DNA from: JBAPRR01 sp049281195
GTDB lineage: Bacteria > Actinomycetota > Acidimicrobiia > Acidimicrobiales > CAVXTF01
DNA length: 17,756 nt
Reading direction: 5' to 3'
Assembly (NCBI GenBank): GCA_049281195.1
Contig: JBAPRR010000214.1
Span: 1-17,756 of the forward strand
The first letter of the stretch is position 1, and each line of letters begins with the position of its first letter. This document shows positions 1 through 8,203 of this stretch, in pieces. A model generated the notes under the pieces. It saw only the letters and a list, made by a program, of their open reading frames with translations. It ran no database searches and had not been told where the DNA came from. The position numbers and the translations under genes are program-made.

Positions 1-2452
1 GGGTGTAAGCGGTGAGGAGATTGTTGTTGACAACGGTCACATCAGACGCCGGCCGACCCCCGACAGAGACCGACACAGCACTGTCTCCTGAGCTGAATCC
101 CGCCCCGTAAATACGGAAGAGCTGGCCACCAGTGGGGTCGGTGCCCGCGGCGACCACGTCGTCCACGACCGGGTTGCCTGACTTGGATGTGGCCGTGCTG
201 TAGTAAACGACTGTCGCCTTGCGCGACGGTGCGCTCGTTTGCCCATCAGTCAGAGTGACCGTCAGGTCGTAGGTCCCGGCGCCGTCCGTACCCGCCCCTT
301 CACCGGCCTCAGCGGCAGCACTCGGCAAGGTGACAGTTAGATCGGTCGCCGAGGAGACCGTAAACGGAGCCGTCACGTTTCCTACGGTGACTGCCGCAAC
401 GACGCTCTGACCACCGGACGCGAAGTCGCTTCCGGCGACCGTCGCCTTGCCCGGGGCATCGGCCGGCACGGTGTTGGTGCCGGGGTTGGCGAGCGAGTCG
501 ACTCCGGTCACGCTCGGCACCACCCCGGTCGAGTTACACAGGTTGTACGCCAGTCCGTCGTTTTTGCCACCAGGCCCGGTTACTCGCGGGCTGCCAAGTC
601 CGCTGGCCATGTCGTAGCCAGTGGTTGCCGGGTACAGACCGTCGGCGTACCCGTAGACATCGTTGTTGCCTTTGGTGATGTCGGTGAAGGAGTCTCCGTA
701 CTCGCTCGCGTTCAGTGCGACGGCGTAGAGCTTCGGCACTACGAAACCCAGTGCATGACCAGTTACCTGGCACGCCGGGGTTGATCCGATGTCGGCGAGA
801 ATCCCAGCCCAGAGAGGTGACGAAGAAGAGGTCCCGCCGGTGGTGTACCAGCCGCCGTACGCAGCCGCATAGCTCGTGATCGAGCCCGTGAACTCGTCTG
901 CTTGTGCCGACACGTCGGGTGCTTCCCGGCAGAACTGCTCTCCGCAGAAATCGGTCCCGCTCACCTTCTCCGCTTGGCTAACTACTTTCGAGTTGATAAA
1001 CGGTGTTTGCCAGGCGGGCGCCGCCCACACCTGCGAAATCCCCCCACCTCCGCCGCCGAAATCAGGACCGTCGTTCCAAACCTGTTCGGTGGGTGGGTCG
1101 GTGGCGTCGGTGATGGTCGTACCGCCAACTCCGAGAACCCAGGGATCATCTCCCGTATCGGTGAGCGAAAGGGTGGGCGTCATGTCCCCGAACTGCTCCA
1201 TGCAGTCCGAACCCGTATCACCGATGGCGTTGAGCACCGTCTGACCCTGTGCTGCGGCCTGTTCGAAAAGGATGTGCGAAACCTGCAGGAATCCCGGTAG
1301 GAATTCTTCGTCCCACGGTTCACACTCTCCCCAAGAGGATGTGAGGAACTGGGCGTTGTCGTCCTGAACGAACTGGGCGTAGTTATCCAGATAGCCGGGG
1401 TTCGACTGGGGCGCCTCGTACACCTCATAGTGCGCATCAGGGGCGACCGCGGTGACGTCGTCCAAGTCGAGGATCGCCTCTCCCGAACCCGTCCCCTCCT
1501 GCTGGCCGCCGTCGACGGCGGTGATCTTGACCCGGCTCATCATCTTCTTGGCCTGCGTCGCGCCGAAGTAGCAGGTGTCGAAGGTCAGGAGGTCGCTCAT
1601 GGAGAACGGTTCCAACTCGTAGACGGCGATGGTCTCGCCGGCACCACCGACATTTCGTCGGTAGAGCCCGTTCACGCCGTAGGCATAGGCGATTTCCTGG
1701 TCCGTCAGACCACCGGCGCTGGTCGCGGCCTTCTTTGCGGCCGGACAGGCAACTGGACCAACTCCCGAGTCGGTGAGAGAAGCAGGGGTCTTTGCGCCGG
1801 CGTGGCCGGGCCCACCTTTGAGCGCCGCGACCGGCATCGGCTTCGAAAGATCATCCAGTCCGACCACAGCCTCGAGATACGGGGCGATTGACGCGGGCAG
1901 TGTCGGGGCCGAGGTTTCGGCGTAAGCGACGCGTCCTCCCGCGAGCCGATAACTGTCGAACGCTGTATCGAACGCGGCTCCGACTTGACGTTCGTTGCCG
2001 GAAAACGAGATCAGCAGACCGTCATCGTGCACCGAGCCAATTGCCAAGCCGTCGTCTCGCAATCTCGTAGTGACGGCGTTGATCGCCGAAGGCGATGGTC
2101 CGAACTCGGTGCCGAACTGCCCCGGAGAGAGGTAACGGCCCGACAGCGGTGAGTTCGTAGAGGTCACCGCTTCTGCGAAGGCCTCGAGCCCGGACTCGTT
2201 TCTCGGCACCATTGCCAGGTCGGCCGAGATGACCTGGGAAGCAGCGACCGGACCGAGCAGCCGGGCCCCCACAGGTACGGCCGGAAGAGCCGCCACCCGG
2301 ACCCTTGCCGAGGCTGCGTCCGGCGACAAGCCCGCGTGCGGTCGCGAAAACATCGTCGCCCCGGAAGCTGCGGTCATGGTCCCTGAGGTCACCATGACCA
2401 CGAGGAATGCCCCGACCAACGAACTCACAAGGATGTTGTCGTGTTTTGTCAC
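1..2452 (-). CDS. Secreted S53 sedolisin (pro-kumamolisin-type serine-carboxyl peptidase) with TIG-like domains, 3' end outside window
   Basis: An open frame of 817 codons continues past the left edge. It starts at a GTG (2452-2450) preceded by AAGGGGG five bases upstream, and residues 1-38 form a signal peptide (MTKHDN, then a hydrophobic stretch). Residues 55-197 match a pro-kumamolisin activation domain, with RYLSPGQFGTEFGPS and VVGLDDL motifs. Residues 245-620 are the catalytic domain. The sedolisin Glu-x3-Asp dyad is E325/D329 (GEAILD), the oxyanion Asp is D412 (GDTG), and the nucleophile is S542 (GGTSSSSP). The Ca-site signature follows (FTDITKGNN, then GYDMASGLGSP). From about 646 and 760 come two IPT/TIG-like beta-sandwich domains, the second cut by the window edge. 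The family cleaves proteins at acid pH after self-processing of the propeptide, so this one likely acts outside the cell. It is transcribed divergently from the next gene. Confidence 0.93.
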   Translation of the reverse strand, partial: MTKHDNILVSSLVGAFLVVMVTSGTMTAASGATMFSRPHAGLSPDAASARVRVAALPAVPVGARLLGPVAASQVISADLAMVPRNESGLEAFAEAVTSTNSPLSGRYLSPGQFGTEFGPSPSAINAVTTRLRDDGLAIGSVHDDGLLISFSGNERQVGAAFDTAFDSYRLAGGRVAYAETSAPTLPASIAPYLEAVVGLDDLSKPMPVAALKGGPGHAGAKTPASLTDSGVGPVACPAAKKAATSAGGLTDQEIAYAYGVNGLYRRNVGGAGETIAVYELEPFSMSDLLTFDTCYFGATQAKKMMSRVKITAVDGGQQEGTGSGEAILDLDDVTAVAPDAHYEVYEAPQSNPGYLDNYAQFVQDDNAQFLTSSWGECEPWDEEFLPGFLQVSHILFEQAAAQGQTVLNAIGDTGSDCMEQFGDMTPTLSLTDTGDDPWVLGVGGTTITDATDPPTEQVWNDGPDFGGGGGGISQVWAAPAWQTPFINSKVVSQAEKVSGTDFCGEQFCREAPDVSAQADEFTGSITSYAAAYGGWYTTGGTSSSSPLWAGILADIGSTPACQVTGHALGFVVPKLYAVALNASEYGDSFTDITKGNNDVYGYADGLYPATTGYDMASGLGSPRVTGPGGKNDGLAYNLCNSTGVVPSVTGVDSLANPGTNTVPADAPGKATVAGSDFASGGQSVVAAVTVGNVTAPFTVSSATDLTVTLPSAAAEAGEGAGTDGAGTYDLTVTLTDGQTSAPSRKATVVYYSTATSKSGNPVVDDVVAAGTDPTGGQLFRIYGAGFSSGDSAVSVSVGGRPASDVTVVNNNLLTAYT

Positions 2453-2457
2453 CGTCG

Positions 2458-2464
2458 CCCCCTT
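2458..2464 (-). promoter_or_regulatory. Ribosome binding site that fixes the GTG start of the sedolisin
   Basis: On the minus strand AAGGGGG lies five bases before the GTG at 2452. The downstream ATG codons (in VVMVTSG and GTMTAAS) would cut away the basic n-region and part of the hydrophobic core of the signal peptide. The GTG is therefore the better start. Confidence 0.6.
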
Positions 2465-2477
2465 CGGTCGGATGGAG

Positions 2478-2485
2478 GCTATAGC
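2478..2485. promoter_or_regulatory. Possible shared -10 element in the 78-base divergent gap
   Basis: The gap between the two divergent starts (2453-2530) contains the perfect palindrome GCTATAGC, which gives a TATAGC hexamer on each strand. I see no convincing -35 for either direction, so this is only a candidate position for one or both divergent promoters. Confidence 0.22.
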
Positions 2486-2530
2486 TGGATCGCCTGCGAT
2501 GACAGAAACCTTTCTGGCAGAGTGACTTCG

Positions 2531-4045
2531 ATGACGAGCAATACGGCGAGGAGAATCAGGCGTAGGGGTGGTGGGAAGTGGCTCGTTCTCAGCCGCGACA
2601 TCTCTGATTCGGTTCGGATCGACGGCGAGCCGCAGATCTGGGCGGGCATGGTGCTGGACATGGAAACCGGCCAGGTGCGCGGAGTAGTCGCGGGTACGAC
2701 CGAAAGCGACGCAGTCGCGCAGGCTCTCAAGACGGGCCTCACGAAGCCGGCCGGAAGCCTGCCACCGGGGCCGCCGGACGAAGTGCTCTGTGCTCCCGGA
2801 CTCAAGGCCCAAGTCATGAATTTCTTATCGTCTCTCCTCGCGGGCGATCGCTTGCCTCCGGTTCGGGCGGTCGATCCTTCAGCTGAGGCAGAGGACATCT
2901 TCGACTCGTTCGTCGCGCATATGTCAGGTCGCCCACAGCCCGCCGATCCTCCGAATCCATCCGACTGGGAGCTGCTTTACTCGCGCGCGTTCGACTTTTA
3001 TCGGGCTGCGCCCTGGACCCGATGGGACGACCGAGTCGTGCTGGTCCTGGAGACGAGCATCGGCAACACAGATGACTGCTTGGCCGCGGTGGTGATGGGC
3101 AACTCAGGTATCCAGCATGGTTTGGTCCTCTACCCCGGAGGCCAGATCCCGGCCGGTCTCGAAGACTGGGAGCCCGGACTCCCGGTACCGATCCCGTCGG
3201 GGTCGCTTTCGTTGTTGTTGGAACCACCATCGGACCTGCCAACGGACCTACGCGACAAGGCGTTCCGTTATGGGTGGCCCCGTGACGCGGAACTGGTACC
3301 TGCTGTGCTTCGGCTGGGCCAGAAAGGCGGGGGCGACCCGGGGGAGGCGGACGCGCAGCTGCTTGCGGTCGCTCTGGCTGCGGTGGCCGCCCACGACACC
3401 CGCGGTCCCGTCCCAGTCGGCTCGGCCCTTCAAGCCACGACAGGCGAGGTCGTGCTCGGGAACGGGCGTACTGCGAGTTTCTCCATCATGCAAAAACCAC
3501 CTGCGCCGGCCCCGGAAGTTCCCCGTCTTCGGGTCCATCAAGCTGGCATCGACCTGGTCCCACCGGGGACGCCGGTTGTGCTCGGCCATTTGCCCTGGGC
3601 GTCTGTGACGGCACTGCGCGCCGCAGCGCGCATCTACCGGCCCTTTCCCCCGGGGGCGCCACAAACCGCTGGCACGGACGTGCCCCTCCTGGCGATCCTG
3701 CCGAGACGCCAGAAGGGCGAATCCATCGCGGCCAAAGTCGCCGAGCTAGACCCCTATGGAGTTACGCCTGTTCGTACCGACGAGGAACAGGAACTCTTCG
3801 TCCTGGCCGGTACCAACGGCGCGCAGCTGCTGATGGAGGTCCCTGCCAACAGTCCCAACATGTCTGACTTCCGCCGACGGATGAGAGCGACCAAGGGACT
3901 GCACATCGTTATGGTGGCCGACGAGGCGGCGAGCAGGGGAGAAGGCAACGTCTACGGCCTGTTCGAATGCCACCAGCCGCTGCCGAAGAGAGAACCACAG
4001 AGAGATAGTCGCCCGAGCGGAAACCCGTCGAAGCGTCGGAAATAG
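2531..4045 (+). CDS. Uncharacterised protein resembling DUF6930/DUF7309-type proteins
   Basis: A 504-residue soluble protein without signal peptide or membrane segments. The N-terminus has a basic patch (ARRIRRRGGGKW) and then a strand-rich block (WLVLSRDISDSVRI, AGMVLDMETGQVRGVV). This resembles families in which a first domain describes a metabolite-like value for a locus-specific protein of unknown role. Residues 154-162 (FDFYRAAPW) and 186-201 (AAVVMG...GIQHGLVLYPG) are the segments that recall DUF6930/DUF7309 proteins; this is from memory and not proven. The second half (from about 300) has no domain I recognise, and the C-terminus is a basic tail (PKREPQRDSRPSGNPSKRRK). The ATG at 2531 is preferred; an in-frame GTG at 2522 adds three residues, and a GTG at 2441 would overlap the divergent sedolisin start. 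Function unknown. Confidence 0.72.
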   Translation: MTSNTARRIRRRGGGKWLVLSRDISDSVRIDGEPQIWAGMVLDMETGQVRGVVAGTTESDAVAQALKTGLTKPAGSLPPGPPDEVLCAPGLKAQVMNFLSSLLAGDRLPPVRAVDPSAEAEDIFDSFVAHMSGRPQPADPPNPSDWELLYSRAFDFYRAAPWTRWDDRVVLVLETSIGNTDDCLAAVVMGNSGIQHGLVLYPGGQIPAGLEDWEPGLPVPIPSGSLSLLLEPPSDLPTDLRDKAFRYGWPRDAELVPAVLRLGQKGGGDPGEADAQLLAVALAAVAAHDTRGPVPVGSALQATTGEVVLGNGRTASFSIMQKPPAPAPEVPRLRVHQAGIDLVPPGTPVVLGHLPWASVTALRAAARIYRPFPPGAPQTAGTDVPLLAILPRRQKGESIAAKVAELDPYGVTPVRTDEEQELFVLAGTNGAQLLMEVPANSPNMSDFRRRMRATKGLHIVMVADEAASRGEGNVYGLFECHQPLPKREPQRDSRPSGNPSKRRK

Positions 4046-4161
4046 ACAGTCGACGTAATTCTGACCGGTGCTCTGGACAGCGCGACGACGCGGTTGCGCC
4101 AAGGGGACCCGAGTGAATCACTTCTGGTATGTCGAGAGGGACAAGGCTGCTGCGACGCCGG

Positions 4162-5289
4162 TCATTCCGCGAAGCACTTCGCCGGTGGGATGATGACGAC
4201 TACCTGTCCGGACGCCGTGACGGCGTACAACAACGGTCCACTCGCGATGGCCAAGAAGACGGGGACAGGTGTTTCTTCACTGGCCCTGACCGCGCCAGTC
4301 GTAGGGTCCGCGCACGTCAGTGTCGCCATCTGAGCGTTGCTTGTCAGCCACAAGGTCCCCTCACTCACACTCGTCCCGATGCCCATTATCTGGTCGTAGG
4401 TCCCCGGGTTGCCCACTGCTTCAGACGGTGGCGGGGCAATCTCTTGTAAACCATTTGCGGACAGCTCAAAGGCACCCCCCAACATTCCGTAACGCACGGA
4501 TACCCACACCCCGCTGTTGGTGGCGGCCACGGAGCCTGTACCTATGGCTTGTTGGAGATACGTCACCGCCTGCATAGAGCAGGTGCCCACTGGGGTCCGT
4601 GGACATTGAGCCGATGATGTTGCCCGTGTTCAACTCCGTCTCGACCGCACCAGTGGACGGATTCAGCGCCCAGAGGTTGTCAACACCTGCCACCCACAGT
4701 GGGCCGTCGACGGTCGCAGTGAGGTTCGGGTCGAGCGTTTCTGAGCTGACGGAATAGCCACGTATCGCAAGGGATTCGGTCGCGTGAACGCAAGCGTTGC
4801 TGGATTGATTTGTTCCACAAGGACGTCGGTTCCCACCCCCACGACCATCCATACCCATCCACCGGTGACAGTCAGCGCCGGGCTGCCTATCCATCCGGTA
4901 ATCGAGAACCCCTTCGTCACTGTGCCGGTGGCCGGCACGTCGCGGTAGAGGGTGACCGGCGTACCGTTATTCGATACGACGCCGGGAGCACTGAGCCAAT
5001 AGACGCCGGTCGACGTGGGCGCGATGTCCTGGGCCTGGCCGGTGGACGCGATGATGCGCTCGGACCACGCGCTATGGGGGAGCGTTGTAGGAGTCGCCAC
5101 CGGTTGCGGTGCAATGGTTGTCGACGGGGCCGCAGGCTTGCTGGTCGCGGTAATCGGCTGGGTGGCTCTTGAGGTGGAAGACGTCCCCGAAACGGATTTC
5201 GTGGCGCCGCAGCCTGCCAGGAGCACTCCGACCATCACGACGGCGGGTGCCAATAGGGCTGAAGCATGTCGATGACTGCGCCCTGTCAT
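4162..5289 (-). pseudogene. Beta-propeller-like lipoprotein interrupted by two compensating frameshifts
   Basis: The 5' part reads from an ATG at 5289 with a lipoprotein signal peptide: TGRSHRH, a hydrophobic core and the lipobox LLAGC (Cys27). A low-complexity Ser/Thr/Pro/Ala linker follows. Propeller-like strands come next (GVYWLSAPGVV, GWIGSPALTVTGGWVWMVV, INPATLAFTRPNP). That frame then runs into a stop at 4663. The sensible continuation lies in the adjacent frame from about 4775 (LAIRGYSVSSETLD, LWVAGVDNLWALNPSTGAV, DPSGHLLYAGG) and returns to the first frame near 4570 (VTYLQQAIGTGSVAATNSGVWVSV) up to the TGA at 4162. The pattern is a one-base loss and later a one-base gain. WxLxPSTG-type repeats suggest a PQQ/YncE-like propeller anchored outside the membrane; the ligand is unknown. 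Either a decayed gene or two sequencing errors. Confidence 0.7.
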
Positions 5290-5489
5290 GCCACTATTAC
5301 CGGAGCCCGCGTCGCGTCCCATGGCCACTGGCCGACTGGCCTTCTCGTTCGGTGCGACAAGTCTGCTCTTCTCCCACCACATAAGACCCCTGAGGCGCTA
5401 ATCGCCACGACAGGAACCTTCGTAAGGTCCGCCAGACTTCGATCGGGGCCACCTGGCGCTGGGGTCGACTCAATGGCGATGGCGAACAT
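5286..5489 (-). CDS. Possible small ORF coupled to the lipoprotein by an ATGA overlap
   Basis: A 67-residue frame begins with ATG (5489) behind a strong AAGGAGG four bases upstream. It ends in TGA (5288-5286), which overlaps the lipoprotein ATG as ATGA. That arrangement is typical of translational coupling, and the lipoprotein has no clear ribosome binding site of its own. The product (MFAIAIESTPAPGGPDRS...) has no domain I recognise, no clear signal peptide, and an Arg/Pro-rich second half that could be non-coding. An alternative is that the lipoprotein starts further upstream (ATG at 5382) and this frame is spurious. Confidence 0.35.
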   Translation of the reverse strand: MFAIAIESTPAPGGPDRSLADLTKVPVVAISASGVLCGGRRADLSHRTRRPVGQWPWDATRAPVIVA

Positions 5490-5512
5490 GACGCCTCCTT
5501 CGACCTTTGCTT

Positions 5513-5797
5513 TCAGTCGACCTCCGCCTCCAGCCGTTCCTGGAGCAGAACCGTGACCCGGTCTCCGGGCTCCTTCGCGATCGCGCGCCGCAGTTCGGTC
5601 TTAATCGGCAACTTGTGACGCCCGTCGCCGAGCGCCATGAAGGAACTCTGGAACGGGTGGCCGTCCACAAGCCCCCGAACCTTGACCAGTCCCCGGGTGC
5701 CGAAATACTCGGCCGAGTCGGGCATCACGACGTAGGTCCACCCGCCTTTGTTCGGGCTCTTCTCCAACGTGGCCGTGAACTCCTTGTCCAGCTTCAT
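5513..5797 (-). CDS. DUF1905 domain protein
   Basis: A 94-residue protein whose whole length matches the DUF1905 pattern. It opens with FTATLEKSPNKGGWTYVVMP. It continues with a middle block (GTRGLVKVRGLVDGHPFQSSFMALGDG), the HKLPIKTELRRAI segment and the closing GDRVTVLLQERLE. The family forms a small beta-barrel of unknown biochemical role, sometimes fused to a YdeI-like domain, which is absent here. The start is well supported by GGAGGAG six bases before the ATG. No membrane segment, so probably cytosolic. It lies 23 bases upstream of the small ORF on the same strand and could be co-transcribed with the broken lipoprotein gene. Confidence 0.88.
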   Translation of the reverse strand: MKLDKEFTATLEKSPNKGGWTYVVMPDSAEYFGTRGLVKVRGLVDGHPFQSSFMALGDGRHKLPIKTELRRAIAKEPGDRVTVLLQERLEAEVD

Positions 5798-5917
5798 GTC
5801 ATCTCCTCCATCCGAACGCTATGCCGATGGAGCAACGCCGAACAGCGGCCCTCAGACCCAATCCGAGCCATGTGCCGGCAGATTCGGTGCCCTCCACTTT
5901 CAATCGGAACCCTCAAC

Positions 5918-5923
5918 TAGTTT
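5918..5923 (+). promoter_or_regulatory. Candidate -10 of a leaderless promoter
   Basis: TAGTTT fits the actinobacterial TANNNT -10 consensus. It sits exactly at -12 to -7 relative to the A of the ATG at 5930, the spacing expected if transcription starts on the start codon. No Shine-Dalgarno sequence precedes this ATG, which agrees with a leaderless mRNA. No good -35 is visible. Confidence 0.35.
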
Positions 5924-5929
5924 GACCCG

Positions 5930-7960
5930 ATGCCGACATCTACTCGCGCCGGCGGATTCCTGGGCGAGGTAGACGAAGCAATCGAGCCGCGGGAGAACTC
6001 GCCTCGCAGATTCTCGCGAGCGACAGCTGTGGTTGGGACGCTCGTAGTGCTTGTCGCAGCTTCAACGGCGACTCTCGTGCTCATCCGACACCAAGGTGTC
6101 GGCATCGGCGGCGACGAGCCGTATTACCTGTTGGAAGCGGTATCTATCGGTCGGTTCCACACGCTCAACATGATTCCGGCTTACCAATACGCCATTTCGC
6201 ATCACACGATCTACCCGTGGAAGGTGCGACCGGGAATTCCTCTGGTAGTGCAAATCGGTCAAGGTATACCTCGCCCCGAACATGGCCTCTTTTTCTCATT
6301 TCACGCCATCGGTATGTCAGTTCTTCTTGCCGTCCCCATGTTGATCAACGCCCATGTTGCTCTCGCGGTACTCGTTGTCATTCTGGCACTCCTCGCAGTC
6401 GGTCTTGCTCACCTGGTTGGTGAGCTCGCGCACATCGATTCATCATGGCGGCTGGCGATCGCCGGCCTTTTCCTTGCTCCGGCTTATTTGCTTGCAACAA
6501 CGCAGATCTATCCGGATCTCATCAGTGGTTTGGTGATAGCGATTGTCATACTCCTGATCGCTCTTATCGAGAGGCGGGGGAGATGTTCACCTCTGCAACT
6601 CGTGGCCGGGAGCAGTCTGCTGGCGTTCCTGCCCTGGCTCGATGCTAAAAATATCCTTCTTCCGGCTCCGATCATTGTCGCCATTGTCGTTGTCTACTTC
6701 CGGACCAAGCTGCCAAAGAAACAGTTCGCGTGGTTGGTAGTCCCCGTTGTGGTCAGCGTGGTCGGCGCCGTATCACTCAACATGTGGGCATTCGGCCATC
6801 CACTGGGGCCACCAGCGCCGTTCGCGCCGTTCGGCATGAATACCTTGACGCGGGCCGTTGCGCTGCTTGTCGATCGCAGGCAAGGCCTGTTCGTGCAGTT
6901 TCCCACCGCACTGCTTGGGTTGGCCGGCATCTGGGTTTGGAGGCGGCGAACCCCCGTCGCCGCGCTTTCTGCATTGGTGGTGGTGCTGGCAACGACTTAC
7001 GGTAACGCGACGCAAAGCATCAGCTTCGGCGGGGGAAGTTTTGTCGGTCGTTTTGCGTGGCCGAATGTCCCCGTTCTCCTGGCATTCGGAGGTTTGTACC
7101 TTTTGGAGTTGTGGAAGGTGCGACGGCGCGCCGTCCGGACCATTGGAGTCCTGATCGGAGCCCTGTATGTGCTTCAGGCGATACCGATTCTCAGAGACGA
7201 GCACCAATATTTCAACGTATTCGCCTGGGATCCAGCCCGATACACGGGTTGGTGGGGCGGGTTGGACCCTTCACCCATCCTTGGGTACATCGGAAGCGCG
7301 CCAGGCTTTCCGATCCAAGTGTCCAACACACTGAAAGCATCATCTCTTCTTCCCACTTCGATCACCGGAGCCATTCCGGGCATTGACGTTTTCGCGAACT
7401 CACGGACATGGTTAGGGCTCCTCTTCATTGTGTTGGGCGAGGCAACGGTTGTGTATCTATTGGTGGGGCCTTTTGAACGGGAGCGAAGGGCGAGGAGAGT
7501 CATGGCCCTATGCGCAGTCACTGCATCGGTCGTTACCGGAATCCTCACTTTGTCGGCGCCCGTTCCTTTGCCGCCGCCGGTTTCTTTCGAACCGTTGGTC
7601 CTCCTCTCGCAAGTTCCGGCGCAAGGTACGAGCCGAGTCGCCACGGGGCCAAAAGAACACGGTGCGGTCGTGCTCGGCCCCTACTGGAGCCTTCTGCCCG
7701 GAACCTATCGAGCAACGGTGAACTATCGGCTGGTCGACAGAAGTCGGAACGTGGCTACGGTCGATGTCATTGTCGTGACGAAGACGGCACGCGCCGGTTT
7801 CGTAACGCTTACTTCTCGCACACTTCGAAACTCGTCGAGGAGCGCGAACATCGACTTCTCCGTCCCCACAACCGAGACTGTGTTGGTCGGTGTCTATTGG
7901 GGCGGCAAAGGAAGCCTCGAAGTTGGTCGCCTCATCCTCGCCAAAACCACATCCCGATAG
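5930..7960 (+). CDS. GT-C-like polytopic membrane protein (probable glycosyltransferase)
   Basis: A 676-residue integral membrane protein. After a charged cytosolic N-terminus there is one membrane helix (about 34-53). An extracytoplasmic loop then carries GDEPYYL (D62/E63), the position and Asp-Glu content of the first-loop catalytic motif of GT-C enzymes such as PMT/GT39. Roughly ten further hydrophobic segments follow to about residue 520 (for example LAVLVVILALLAVGLAHLVG and LISGLVIAIVILLIALI). The last 130 residues are soluble and strand-rich (VVLGPYWSLLPGTYRATVNYRLVD..., VLVGVYWGGKGSLEVGRLIL). This looks like a periplasmic-side beta-sandwich, possibly for carbohydrate binding. Such enzymes transfer sugars from polyprenyl-phosphate donors on the outer membrane face; the substrate is not evident. 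Could also be a non-enzymatic relative. There is no partner glycosylation gene next to it. Confidence 0.75.
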   Translation: MPTSTRAGGFLGEVDEAIEPRENSPRRFSRATAVVGTLVVLVAASTATLVLIRHQGVGIGGDEPYYLLEAVSIGRFHTLNMIPAYQYAISHHTIYPWKVRPGIPLVVQIGQGIPRPEHGLFFSFHAIGMSVLLAVPMLINAHVALAVLVVILALLAVGLAHLVGELAHIDSSWRLAIAGLFLAPAYLLATTQIYPDLISGLVIAIVILLIALIERRGRCSPLQLVAGSSLLAFLPWLDAKNILLPAPIIVAIVVVYFRTKLPKKQFAWLVVPVVVSVVGAVSLNMWAFGHPLGPPAPFAPFGMNTLTRAVALLVDRRQGLFVQFPTALLGLAGIWVWRRRTPVAALSALVVVLATTYGNATQSISFGGGSFVGRFAWPNVPVLLAFGGLYLLELWKVRRRAVRTIGVLIGALYVLQAIPILRDEHQYFNVFAWDPARYTGWWGGLDPSPILGYIGSAPGFPIQVSNTLKASSLLPTSITGAIPGIDVFANSRTWLGLLFIVLGEATVVYLLVGPFERERRARRVMALCAVTASVVTGILTLSAPVPLPPPVSFEPLVLLSQVPAQGTSRVATGPKEHGAVVLGPYWSLLPGTYRATVNYRLVDRSRNVATVDVIVVTKTARAGFVTLTSRTLRNSSRSANIDFSVPTTETVLVGVYWGGKGSLEVGRLILAKTTSR

Positions 7961-8203
7961 CTGACCACCCCCGTACCGACCAGCGTCCGCTGAGCGCTGC
8001 ACCCCCCTAACCGCCGGCAGCAGCGGCGCCCCGGCCCAACCTCTGCGGTGCGTGGTCCACGCTAAGGCCCCAGTGGGCCCGCTACCCACTTACCCACCGG
8101 GGATACGCCCGATTCCTGTGCCTCGGGCGAGAAAGTGCCTCGAAACCTATGATCTCGCCTGCTCGGCAGCTTCAGGGCTGGAAACAACGGGAGGGCGAGA
8201 TCG

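Noticed and set aside
876..1300. Two overlapping plus-strand open frames inside the sedolisin gene
   Set aside because: They are antisense to a clear catalytic domain, lack recognisable motifs, and have composition expected from the reverse complement of the real gene.
4094..4333. Small plus-strand frame after the DUF6930-like gene
   Set aside because: Antisense to the coding-like C-terminal part of the lipoprotein, with no ribosome site or motif.
8066..8079. Hairpin GGCCC/GGGCC as a terminator of the GT-C-like gene
   Set aside because: It has only five base pairs, competes with an alternative GTGGG/CCCAC pairing, has no T run, and lies about 100 bases past the stop.
7508..8089. A 193-codon minus-strand frame over the end of the GT-C-like gene
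   Set aside because: It is antisense to the C-terminal domain, Arg-rich and without recognisable features.
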